A stretch of 38,849 nt of DNA from JBDSTZ01 sp039927975 (GTDB lineage: Bacteria > Pseudomonadota > Gammaproteobacteria > Burkholderiales > Burkholderiaceae_D), in the NCBI GenBank assembly GCA_039927975.1, contig JBDSTZ010000407.1:1-38849 (forward strand), written 5' to 3'. A program made the position numbers and the translations under genes. Positions 1 through 7,263 of this stretch are shown here, piece by piece. Positions within the stretch are counted from its first letter, which is position 1, and each line of letters begins with the position of its first letter. The notes under the pieces are model-generated. The model did no database searches and was not told the origin of the DNA. It saw only the letters and a list, made by a program, of their open reading frames with translations.

Positions 1-466
1 TGGTGGGCGAATAGCCGGCCGCCGATTCCCAGATGCGGGCGGCCTGGCGCTGGCCGAATTCGTAGGCGGTCAGTTCGGCGTTGAGGATGCTGCGCAGCTT
101 GTCCGGATGAATGCCGTCGACCACCAGGCGCAAGCCCTTCTGGATAAACTTGTCCTTGGTGCCCTGCATGTATTGTTCGAGCGAGAGCAAGCCGTCACGG
201 CGCGCGTGCAAGGCCCAGTTGCCGATGTCGCGCGCGATCCGCGTGCGCTGGTTGGGCGGCGGCTGGAACACCCAGCGCAGCATGCGGATGCCGCGCATAA
301 AAGTCGGCGCCTCGGTCTGCAACAGCACCGCGCCGGCGGTGCCGATCACCACGATGGCAAAGGCGGCCGGCTGCACCAGCGAGGCGAACTTGCCGCCTTC
401 GAGGGTGTGTCCGACCAACAGGCCGAACAAGGCCAGGGCGATTCCTACTACGCTGGCCCAGTCCAT
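1..466 (-). CDS. motC: Flagellar motor stator protein, MotA/MotC family (partial, 3' end beyond the window)
   Basis: The first 155 residues are visible; the gene starts at the ATG at 466 and runs off the left edge. The product begins MDWASVVGIALALFGLLVG, a first membrane helix followed by a second near residues 31-50. A cytoplasmic stretch then contains ARRDGLLSLEQ, matching the MotA segment whose charged residues contact the rotor protein FliG. With a MotB-type partner the family forms the proton channel that drives flagellar rotation. The start codon lies inside the end of fliA (19-base overlap), so the two are probably translated together. The order flhF-flhG-fliA-mot resembles the Pseudomonas locus that carries motC, which is why that symbol is preferred over motA; the choice between the two names is inference. 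Confidence 0.85.
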   Translation of the reverse strand, partial: MDWASVVGIALALFGLLVGHTLEGGKFASLVQPAAFAIVVIGTAGAVLLQTEAPTFMRGIRMLRWVFQPPPNQRTRIARDIGNWALHARRDGLLSLEQYMQGTKDKFIQKGLRLVVDGIHPDKLRSILNAELTAYEFGQRQAARIWESAAGYSPT

Positions 467-1176
467 GCCTGCTCCCTCAAGGTGGCGCGCAACCGGGCCA
501 CGGCCTGGGTGTGCAATTGCGAAACGCGTGATTCGGAGACGCCCATCACGGCGCCGATTTCCTTCAGGTTCAATTCTTCCTCGTAGTACAGGCCCATCAA
601 CAACTTCTCGCGCGGCGGCAAGACGTCGATGGCGTCGATCACGGCCTGGCGGAAGTCGCCGTCCATCAGGCTGCGCAGCGGATCGGCGTCGTCCACGGCG
701 TAGCGGTCGAGGAAGCTGTCATTGCCCTCGCCGTCGTGGAAATCCTCGTAATAGACCAGCTGGTGGCCGCCGCCGTCGGACAGCATGTCCTGGTAGTCGG
801 CCAGCGAGAGCTTGAGCATCTTCGCCACTTCCGACTCGCTGGGCGGATGGCCGAGCTTTTGCTGCAGCGTGCTCATCGCCGCCTCGATCTTGCGCATGTT
901 CTGGCGCATCGAGCGCGGCAGCCAGTCGCTGTTGCGCAGTTCGTCGAGCATGGCGCCGCGGATGCGCAGCACCGCGTAGGTTTCAAACTGCGCGCCCTGG
1001 GTTTCCTCGTAGCGGTTGATGGCGTCCAGGAGGCCGATCATGCCGGCCTGCACCAGGTCGTCGACTTCGACGCTGGGCGGCAGCTTGGCCTTCATGTGGT
1101 GGGCAAGACGCTTCACCAACGGCATGTGCTCCGTCAGTAAGTGGTCCTTTGCCGCTTTGCCTTTGACCGTATACAT
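448..1176 (-). CDS. fliA: Flagellar sigma factor FliA (sigma-28)
   Basis: A 242-residue sigma-70-family protein of the usual FliA length. It lacks region 1 and has region 2 at about residues 17-88 (including VDDLVQAGMIGLLDAI and FETYAVLRIRGAMLDELR), region 3 at about 97-170 (IEAAMSTLQQKLGHPPSESEV) and region 4 with its helix-turn-helix near 187-235 (LNLKEIGAVMGVSESRVSQL). FliA directs RNA polymerase to late flagellar genes such as flagellin, motor and chemotaxis genes, and is held back by FlgM until the hook is complete. It follows flhG after an 82-base gap and overlaps the start of the stator gene. No strong Shine-Dalgarno sequence precedes the ATG. Confidence 0.96.
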   Translation of the reverse strand: MYTVKGKAAKDHLLTEHMPLVKRLAHHMKAKLPPSVEVDDLVQAGMIGLLDAINRYEETQGAQFETYAVLRIRGAMLDELRNSDWLPRSMRQNMRKIEAAMSTLQQKLGHPPSESEVAKMLKLSLADYQDMLSDGGGHQLVYYEDFHDGEGNDSFLDRYAVDDADPLRSLMDGDFRQAVIDAIDVLPPREKLLMGLYYEEELNLKEIGAVMGVSESRVSQLHTQAVARLRATLREQAWTGPA

Positions 1177-1258
1177 AGCTTACGCCAGACGCCTGGATGC
1201 CATTGAGTGTGTCGAATGATGCGTCAAAATAGGACGTCCCTCCCGTGCCGACCAGCGG

Positions 1259-2080
1259 CTATTGGTATTGCTGTTGCTGTTGCTGTTGCGAACGCGGCGC
1301 CAGCGCAAAGCGCCCGGCCAGGCGGCGAAACGCCACCGAGGCGCCGGCCAGCGGAAAGGCGTCGACCACCGCGCGGCCAAGCCGCGCGGCGCGGTGCAGG
1401 TATTCATCGGCCGGCACCGACCCCATGGAGACGAGCTGGACCGCGAGATACCGACTTGCCGCGGAACACATATTATCGTATACCATCTTTGCCTCGGATT
1501 CGGAAGCGTTGGTGACGAGAATTCCAAACGGGCGGCGGCCAAGTTCTTGCGACAAGCGCTTGATCAGGCTGTAAGCGGCGGTGATCGAGGCGGCGCTGGT
1601 CGAGACCTGGACGACGATTTCGGCGCTGGCCATGATCGGCACCGGAAAGCTGTCGCCGCTGCCGAATTCGCCGTCGACGATGACGATGCCGCTCTGCTTG
1701 ACCAGCACGTCGAAGGCCTTGGCCAGGCGGCGCGCGTCGTCGGCGGCGGGACGCCCTACCCGGCCGCGCGCCATGTTGACCACGCCGAAGCCTTGCGGCA
1801 CCTGGTTGATGACCTGGTTGAGCGCGCATTCCTGGCGCGCCACCTGCAGCAGGCCGGCCGTGCGCTCGACGCCGAGGCGCTGGGCCACGCCGTAATCATA
1901 TTCGCAGGCGTCGACGATGACGACGTCGTTGCCGGCGCGTCCGAGCGAGGCGCCGAGGTTGACCAGCATGGCGCCCTTGTCGTCTTCGGGCGTGGCGGAC
2001 AGGAAGGTGACGATGCGCGGCTTGGCGCCGGCCAGCATGCGCCGCAGGCCTTCGGCCTGGTCGAAATCGAAATTAGCCAA
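1259..2080 (-). CDS. flhG: FlhG/FleN flagellar number regulator with a degenerate P-loop
   Basis: A 273-residue MinD/ParA-type protein. Residues 8-14 (QAEGLRR) match the N-terminal DQAxxLR motif by which FlhG stimulates the FlhF GTPase. The order flhF-flhG-fliA confirms the assignment. FlhG normally limits flagellar number through an ATP-dependent membrane cycle. Here the deviant Walker A (normally KGGVGKS) reads TPEDDKG at about residues 30-36, so the signature lysine and the glycines are lost, while the aspartates of VDACEYD (56-62) and IVIVDGEFG remain. The protein may therefore bind nucleotide poorly or not at all. The C-terminus is a run of seven glutamines from a CAACAG repeat. The start overlaps flhF by 8 bases, implying coupled translation. 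Confidence 0.9.
   Translation of the reverse strand: MANFDFDQAEGLRRMLAGAKPRIVTFLSATPEDDKGAMLVNLGASLGRAGNDVVIVDACEYDYGVAQRLGVERTAGLLQVARQECALNQVINQVPQGFGVVNMARGRVGRPAADDARRLAKAFDVLVKQSGIVIVDGEFGSGDSFPVPIMASAEIVVQVSTSAASITAAYSLIKRLSQELGRRPFGILVTNASESEAKMVYDNMCSAASRYLAVQLVSMGSVPADEYLHRAARLGRAVVDAFPLAGASVAFRRLAGRFALAPRSQQQQQQQYQ
1268..1289. repeat. Hexanucleotide microsatellite at the 3' end of flhG
   Basis: Three full copies and a partial fourth of TTGCTG on the plus strand (CAACAG on the coding strand) encode the polyglutamine tail of FlhG, two codons before its stop. Slippage by whole units would change tail length without a frameshift. Confidence 0.85.
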
Positions 2081-3374
2081 GGGACACCTCGCGCAGGCTG
2101 CGGTCGTTGCTGGCGCTGGTGGCGCCGGCCATCAGGAGCGGCAGTTCGGCGTCCGAATACTGGCCGGCGGCGGCCTCGCGCTTGAGGCGGAAGGCGCGGT
2201 CGACCAGCATCGCGCGGTCGGCCAGGTGCAGGTCTTCCGGCACGCGCTGGCCATTCGAGATGTAGTAGAGGTTGAGCTTCTGGCGGATCATCACGTCGAG
2301 CACGTTGCCGATCGAGGCGGCCTCGTCGAGCTTGGTCATGATGCAACCGGCCAGGCCGCTGCCCTGGTAGGCGCGCACCACTTCGTTGAGGGTTTCGTTG
2401 GTCGCGGTGGCGTTCAGGCACAACAGGCGTTTGACGTCGGCGCCGGTCTCGCTGAGCATGGCGACCTGCTCGGTGACCATCTGGTCGCGCTGCGACACGC
2501 CGACCGTGTCGATCAGCACGGTGTGCTTGTTGCGCAATTCTTTGAGGGCGATGCGCAGGTCGGCTTCGTCCTTGACCGAGTGCACCATCACGCCGAGGAT
2601 CTTGCCGTAGATGCGCAGCTGTTCGTGGCCGCCGATACGATAGGCGTCGGTGGTGATCAGGGCCAGTTTTTCCGGGCCGTGGCGCATCACGCAGCGCGCC
2701 GCCAGTTTGGCGGTGCTGGTGGTCTTGCCGACGCCGGTCGGGCCGACCAGGGCGAACACGCCGCCCTTTTCCAGGATGTCGTCCTCGTTGGCCATGGTGG
2801 TCAGGTTGCGGCACAGGACGTTTTTAATCCAGCGCAGGCATTCGGCGTGGTCTTTGCCGGACGGCAGTTTCTCGATCAGGTAGCGCGACAGGCTGGCCGA
2901 AAAACCGGCCGCCAGCATCTCGCGCAGGACGTTGGCTTTTTCCGGCTCGCGCTGCTGGGTGGTGCCCCAGGAAATGGCGGCCAGCTGCGATTCCATCAGG
3001 CCGCGCATGGCGCGGATCTCGCTCATCATGCCGGACATTTCTGCGGTCGCGCTTTCCTTTGCGTGGGCGATGGCGGCCGACATCATGCTGGTCATCTGCG
3101 CCATGTCGAGGCCGCTTTCGGCGGGCGCCGGCGCGCGCCGGTTGGCGTAGCTTTCCGGCGCCGGGGCGATGTTCAGGTGCGGGCGGGGCTGGGCCATTTC
3201 GGTGTCGGCGGCGGGCGCCGACATCGAGGCGACGTCGTCGCTGGCCAGGGCCAGCACCTCGACGGCGCCATCGACCGGGCGGTTCGACAGGATCACGGCA
3301 TCCGGACCGAGCGCGTCGCGCACTTTGCGCAAGGCTTCACGGGCGGTCGGTGCGGTAAATTTTTTGACGTTCAT
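2073..3374 (-). CDS. flhF: Flagellar biosynthesis GTPase FlhF
   Basis: A 433-residue SRP-type GTPase. A basic N-terminus (MNVKKFTAPTAREALRKV) is followed by a proline/alanine-rich linker (about 55-90), a helical N domain (about 110-200) and the G domain: P-loop GPTGVGKTT at 211-219, then GGHEQLRIYGKILGV, DTVGVSQRD (G3) and TKLDEAASIG (G4/G5 side). FlhF recruits early flagellar parts to the cell pole and is switched off by FlhG, encoded directly downstream with an 8-base overlap. A clear AGGAG lies about 8 bases before the ATG. In many relatives flhF directly follows flhA; here a reversed three-gene cassette lies between them, so flhF must have its own promoter. Confidence 0.96.
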   Translation of the reverse strand: MNVKKFTAPTAREALRKVRDALGPDAVILSNRPVDGAVEVLALASDDVASMSAPAADTEMAQPRPHLNIAPAPESYANRRAPAPAESGLDMAQMTSMMSAAIAHAKESATAEMSGMMSEIRAMRGLMESQLAAISWGTTQQREPEKANVLREMLAAGFSASLSRYLIEKLPSGKDHAECLRWIKNVLCRNLTTMANEDDILEKGGVFALVGPTGVGKTTSTAKLAARCVMRHGPEKLALITTDAYRIGGHEQLRIYGKILGVMVHSVKDEADLRIALKELRNKHTVLIDTVGVSQRDQMVTEQVAMLSETGADVKRLLCLNATATNETLNEVVRAYQGSGLAGCIMTKLDEAASIGNVLDVMIRQKLNLYYISNGQRVPEDLHLADRAMLVDRAFRLKREAAAGQYSDAELPLLMAGATSASNDRSLREVSLG

Positions 3375-3535
3375 CGTGCAACTCCTGGGGGCCTGCCGGC
3401 CGCGCGCTCACATGAGGGGCAGGCCGATTTCACAGGAACCATTATTGACGATGCACGTAGGAAACCATCGGGGGAGAAAGGGGGGGAATCCGGGCTATTT
3501 CCCCATCATCAAGGCGTGACCGCAGCAAGGACGCG

Positions 3536-3558
3536 GGACCGGCCTCTCTAGCCGGACC
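3536..3558. repeat. Hairpin upstream of flhF
   Basis: Eight-base arms GGACCGGC / GCCGGACC with a seven-base loop; seven or eight pairs form on either strand. It lies about 160 bases before the flhF start, and no T-run follows it in either direction. It could be a leader structure or an operator. Confidence 0.4.
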
Positions 3559-3767
3559 GACCAGGGCGAGCCTGTGGCTGGCATGAGAATAGAGACATAA
3601 AAATGGCAAGCCGCAGTTACCGCGCCAAGCGCTGGCCTCACTGCAGCGACCAGTTTTAGCAACAATTCCCTGCATCCCCTCGCATCTTTCCATGTGGCAA
3701 CTCGCGAACCATTGCACTTTCACCATCTATAAATTCCAAATTGAAATCTTGAGACGAGCGCAAAAAC

Positions 3768-3796
3768 TTGTTTGACCGCGCCATTTGGATTAGACT
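3768..3796 (+). promoter_or_regulatory. Candidate sigma-70 promoter of the three-gene cassette
   Basis: TTGTTT at 3768-3773 and TAGACT at 3791-3796 are separated by 17 bases, giving a predicted transcript start about 115-120 bases before the ATG at 3921. The match is moderate (four of six in each box) and rests only on sequence. Confidence 0.35.
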
Positions 3797-3920
3797 CTTG
3801 CATTCCGTCCCCTCCCGCAACACCGCAAGCCTGTTGGGCCGCCGCTAGCGTACGGTCTTGATCCAGTACAATTGTAATGACGCCGCGCGGTCCACCTTGA
3901 GAGCCCAACAGAACATTTTT

Positions 3921-4136
3921 ATGCATAAAAAACTTCGCGTGACGATTTATCTTCTGCTCCTTCCGAATCTGGCGTTCGCTTATATTGACCCGGGCACCGG
4001 GGCGTATTTTATTCAGATGCTTTTTGCGTTCGTCGGTGCGGTCATTTTTTACCTTTCTCATCCGGCGCAATTGCTCGGATTTATCAAGGAAAAATGGCGG
4101 GCATTTAAACAACGGCGCAGGCCAGAACCGAAGTGA
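3921..4136 (+). CDS. Small membrane protein with YIDPGTG motif
   Basis: A 71-residue protein that begins with a signal-like hydrophobic stretch (residues 6-20, ending LAFA), then YIDPGTGAYFIQ at 21-32, a second hydrophobic helix (about 30-46) and a strongly basic tail (KEKWRAFKQRRRP). The ATG at 3921 is chosen because the signal-like helix then sits at the N-terminus; an upstream in-frame ATG at 3858 would add 21 polar residues. No good Shine-Dalgarno is seen. The stop overlaps the GTG start of the next gene in a GTGA, so both are probably translated together. Small YIDPGTG proteins beside membrane sulfatase-like or methyltransferase genes occur in other proteobacteria as I recall, but I know of no assigned function. 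Confidence 0.75.
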   Translation: MHKKLRVTIYLLLLPNLAFAYIDPGTGAYFIQMLFAFVGAVIFYLSHPAQLLGFIKEKWRAFKQRRRPEPK

Positions 4137-5731
4137 CCTATCGGTTCGAACGGAGACGCGCGCTTTCCGATCAGGAGCAGTGCCAAGCGCAACGCAATCC
4201 CATTTCCTACTTCAATGCAATCGGAATTGCGCTTCTATATTCCGCCGGATTTTTTTACAAGCTAAGCCTGCCCGCTGAGGCGTATTTCATCTCGTCCCCG
4301 GGCCGCGCGGTTTTGCTGCCGGCCGCCGTCTCCGTATTCATTGTGACCCTGCTATTGCGTGCCGCCGGCGCGTTCCTGTCGCGCGCACACTTTCGCGCCA
4401 AACGTACAATGATCTGCGCAGGTTTGGCTGCACTCCTGCTGATTGGACTACGCGGAATCATTTTCATTGGTGGTGGCAGCTTCAACCAGATCATCGACGC
4501 CATCAGCATGACGCCCTGGTCTCGCAATGCCGACTGGCTGATCAAGTCAACTGTAATTTGCCTGAGCTGGCTGGGATTCTATGTGGCGTTACGCGCCTCG
4601 GGATGGCCAACCGGCGTCGCCCGCGTTGCCCGCTTCGCCGCCGCGTTGGGTTTTTCCTTATTCTGCATCGCGGTTTTGAATATTGCCGATCTGCAGAAAG
4701 GCATTCCGATCACGCGTCCTGCACCAGCCTCTGGGCAACTTACGTCGTCCGCTCTGGAACGTCACCGAAGGGTAGTGTGGATCATTTTTGACGAACTCGA
4801 CTATAGGCTGGTGCTGGGAGATCAAGTACGCCAGCCGCTCGCGCAACTTAAGCACTTCCGCGCGCTCGCACAATTCGGCGTATCGGCAGACCAGGCACAG
4901 AGTCCTTCTGATGCGACGGCAACTTCCATCCCCTCGCTCCTGCTAGGCAGACCGACCGCGGGCGCGCGCTATTTGGGTTCGGCCAATTACCAGTTACGCG
5001 GTCTCGGTCACGACACCACCGCCTTTACCGAATCAAATTCAGTCTTCGCACATTTGCCAGCGTCGAACTCCAGTTTCTCCATCCTCGGTTTCTACCAGCC
5101 TTACTGCCAGATATTCACCAGCGCCGCGCGTTGCGATGCACACCCCATGGCGTTTTATGAATGGTATCAAGGCTTGATCGACTGGGCCCCGTGGCCCCTC
5201 CTGCGCCTGACGATGCACGATCCGATGTATGCCATTTCCGCCGAGCAGCACCGACTGGTCCCGACATTTATCGGCCGCCGCGACGACGCCCTTACTTTTC
5301 TGCATCTCAACGTTCCCCATTTGTCCAGCCATTACGCGGCCGATCATTTTCATCAGGCGGTATCTTCGGACATGCAAGTGCAATATGATGTCAATCTAAG
5401 GCTCGCCGATGAAATGCTCGGGGAGATTATTGCGCAGCTGCGTAACGTCAGCCGTGAACAGGATGTTTTATTAATCGTGTCAGGCGATCATGGCTTCCGC
5501 CTGATGAAACAGCGTCCGGATGAAAATCGACCAGTGCCGTGGCTTGCCTGGCGCGTCGGTGCAGTCGATGGCCAGCGCATTGCCGCACCGATCAGCACCG
5601 TTCATACGGCCGCGCTGATCGATCAATTTCTAAATAACAAGATAGATACCCAGTCCGATCTTGCGCATTGGTGGGCCGGCAGGCTGGTATTGCCGCGCTT
5701 GGCCGTATCTCCAAAAAATCATGATGACTGA
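4133..5731 (+). CDS. Membrane-bound alkaline-phosphatase/sulfatase-fold enzyme
   Basis: 532 residues from a GTG start. Five predicted membrane helices (about 24-46, 57-80, 91-113, 135-155, 165-185) are followed by a large, presumably periplasmic domain. That domain carries family landmarks: VWIIFDELD with metal-ligand D220, SDATATSIPSLL (259-270) where the Ser/Thr nucleophile should lie, HLNVPH (391-396), and SGDHGF with the D452/H453 metal pair. The layout resembles LTA synthase and phosphoethanolamine transferases, which move phospho-alcohol groups on the outer face of the inner membrane, but it is not a clear member of either. Its substrate is unknown; a surface glycan or lipid is a guess. 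It overlaps the small gene before it by 4 bases and the methyltransferase after it by 11. Confidence 0.85.
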   Translation: MTYRFERRRALSDQEQCQAQRNPISYFNAIGIALLYSAGFFYKLSLPAEAYFISSPGRAVLLPAAVSVFIVTLLLRAAGAFLSRAHFRAKRTMICAGLAALLLIGLRGIIFIGGGSFNQIIDAISMTPWSRNADWLIKSTVICLSWLGFYVALRASGWPTGVARVARFAAALGFSLFCIAVLNIADLQKGIPITRPAPASGQLTSSALERHRRVVWIIFDELDYRLVLGDQVRQPLAQLKHFRALAQFGVSADQAQSPSDATATSIPSLLLGRPTAGARYLGSANYQLRGLGHDTTAFTESNSVFAHLPASNSSFSILGFYQPYCQIFTSAARCDAHPMAFYEWYQGLIDWAPWPLLRLTMHDPMYAISAEQHRLVPTFIGRRDDALTFLHLNVPHLSSHYAADHFHQAVSSDMQVQYDVNLRLADEMLGEIIAQLRNVSREQDVLLIVSGDHGFRLMKQRPDENRPVPWLAWRVGAVDGQRIAAPISTVHTAALIDQFLNNKIDTQSDLAHWWAGRLVLPRLAVSPKNHDD

Positions 5732-7136
5732 ACGGGTACGCTCCTGGCGCGATCCTGCGGGCTTTGTCTACGAAGAGTTCGGGCGGGTTTACCGGGCGGT
5801 TGCGCCGGCCGAGGTGGCGCAACTGCGCACTTTGCTGGAGTCGTCCTGGTATCAGGCTTTGGTTGAGGAGGGAACGATTCCGCGCGCCACCTGGATCACG
5901 GCGGGACCGCCCGGATTTGCCGACGCGGGCAGCTTCGTCTGGCTGGAACACGAAGTGCTTGCCTTTCCATGTTATCCGCACGAAATTACCGCGTTGCAGC
6001 TGTATGACGCGGCCGCGCTCACTTTACGCCTGGCGCGCACGGCGCTCGCCCATGGCTGGCAATTGAAAGATGGATCTGCCTGGAATGTGCTGTTCAATAA
6101 CGGCAAACCGGTTTTTTGCGACATTCTCTCGTTCGAGCCTGCTTCTGTCTCGGGCATCTGGAATGCCTATGCCCAGTTTTGCCGACACTTCGTGATTCCA
6201 TTGCTGCTCTACCGGGAATTACGGTTCGAGCCCGCCAAGCTGTTTTTGCTATACCGTGATGGTGTACCGCCAGAAAAGGCGGGGCCGATGCTAAGCGGAC
6301 TCAGTGCGCTACGTCGCCCTGCCCTGGAAACGGTGACCTTGCCGCGATTTTTTGTCAAGCAGGGACGCGCCGCCCTGACACACCAGGCACCGACACACCA
6401 ATCATCGCCGGCACTCGCCCAGTTTCTGCTTGAACGAACGTTCAAGCGATTGCAGCGCCACATTGAGGCAGTAAAGCCAGATACGCGCCATATGCGATCG
6501 GTGTGGCGCAACTATGAAACGAGCCGCGATCACTACGTTGATGCCGATATCGATGTGAAGCATGCGTTCATCGCCAGCGCACTGGAAGCGTCGCCTGGCG
6601 CCAGCGTGCTCGACCTCGGATGCAACGCCGGTGAATTCAGCAAACTGGCGGCGGCCATGGGTAACCGGGTGGTCGCCGTCGATTTCGATGATGGCGCCCT
6701 CAGCTTACTATACGCGGCGCTGCGCCAGCATCCGGCTGATATCACCCCGGTATTGCTCGATATTGGCAGGCCAACACCGGCAGTGGGCTGGATGAATCGC
6801 GAAATTCGTTCATTTCTCGATCGGGCCCAAGGGAAATTCGAGGTCGTCATGGCGCTTGGACTGATGCACCATTTGCTCGTCACCGAGCGCGTCTCTCTGG
6901 AGCAGATTCTGCAAATGTTTCTGGCGCTCGGCGCGCCAACGCTCGTGATCGAGTGGATCGAACCACAGGATCTGCGATTCGGCGAACTGTGCGGAACCGC
7001 GCGCCTGGCGCCGACCGCATTAAACGCGACTGTTTTTGAAAGCGTGTTCTCACCGCATTACCAATTAATCCGGAAGCGAACGCTCCCCGTTTGCCGCGAA
7101 CGAACGCTGTATCATTGGCGCAGACGAGCGGAGTAA
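5721..7136 (+). CDS. Kinase-like domain fused to a class I SAM methyltransferase
   Basis: 471 residues from the first of two adjacent ATGs inside the end of the previous gene; a longer frame from 5661 would overlap far more of it. The C-terminal part is a class I methyltransferase: VLDLGCNAGEF (296-306, SAM-binding motif I), acidic VAVDFDDG (318-324) and VVMALGLMHHL near residue 380. The N-terminal 250 residues have no methyltransferase features but contain LKDGSAWNVLF (116-125) and PVFCDILSFE (130-139), with the D-x4-N ... D spacing of a kinase or aminoglycoside-phosphotransferase active site. NoeA-type methyltransferases are possible relatives. Overlap with the sulfatase-fold gene suggests both act on one substrate. 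The target is unknown. Confidence 0.82.
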   Translation: MMTERVRSWRDPAGFVYEEFGRVYRAVAPAEVAQLRTLLESSWYQALVEEGTIPRATWITAGPPGFADAGSFVWLEHEVLAFPCYPHEITALQLYDAAALTLRLARTALAHGWQLKDGSAWNVLFNNGKPVFCDILSFEPASVSGIWNAYAQFCRHFVIPLLLYRELRFEPAKLFLLYRDGVPPEKAGPMLSGLSALRRPALETVTLPRFFVKQGRAALTHQAPTHQSSPALAQFLLERTFKRLQRHIEAVKPDTRHMRSVWRNYETSRDHYVDADIDVKHAFIASALEASPGASVLDLGCNAGEFSKLAAAMGNRVVAVDFDDGALSLLYAALRQHPADITPVLLDIGRPTPAVGWMNREIRSFLDRAQGKFEVVMALGLMHHLLVTERVSLEQILQMFLALGAPTLVIEWIEPQDLRFGELCGTARLAPTALNATVFESVFSPHYQLIRKRTLPVCRERTLYHWRRRAE

Positions 7137-7146
7137 TTGTCTGCAG

Positions 7147-7177
7147 GGAAGGACCAATGTGGCCCTTCCATTGTTTT
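7147..7177 (+). terminator. Rho-independent terminator of the cassette
   Basis: Arms GGAAGGACCA / TGGCCCTTCC pair with one A-C mismatch around a three-base loop (stem 7147-7169), followed by ATTGTTTT. It begins 11 bases after the methyltransferase stop and separates the rightward cassette from the convergent flhA. Confidence 0.65.
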
Positions 7178-7263
7178 GCCGCTGGCCATGTCAGCCCACC
7201 GAGCGCCCCCAAGCTTCTCGCCGCCGCAGTCGAAGAATGCCTTTGAGGCCGCTGATTGCCGCA

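Larger units (their letters stand above)
3375..3920. other. Divergent intergenic region between flhF and the cassette
   Basis: 546 bases without a convincing gene. It should hold the flhF promoter (minus strand) and the promoter of the rightward cassette. Visible items are a hairpin at 3536-3558, a G-rich imperfect inverted repeat near 3484-3506 and a candidate plus-strand promoter at 3768-3796. I saw no clear sigma-54 or sigma-28 consensus for flhF. Confidence 0.6.

Noticed and set aside
1917..3551. Long plus-strand open frame opposite flhF
   Set aside because: Antisense shadow of a confidently identified gene with no recognisable motif.
3500..3620. Possible c-di-GMP-I riboswitch before flhF
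   Set aside because: The conserved core sequences of that riboswitch are not present on either strand.
3442..3726. 94-residue minus-strand open frame upstream of flhF
   Set aside because: No ribosome site or family similarity; it spans a hairpin and looks like non-coding leader sequence.
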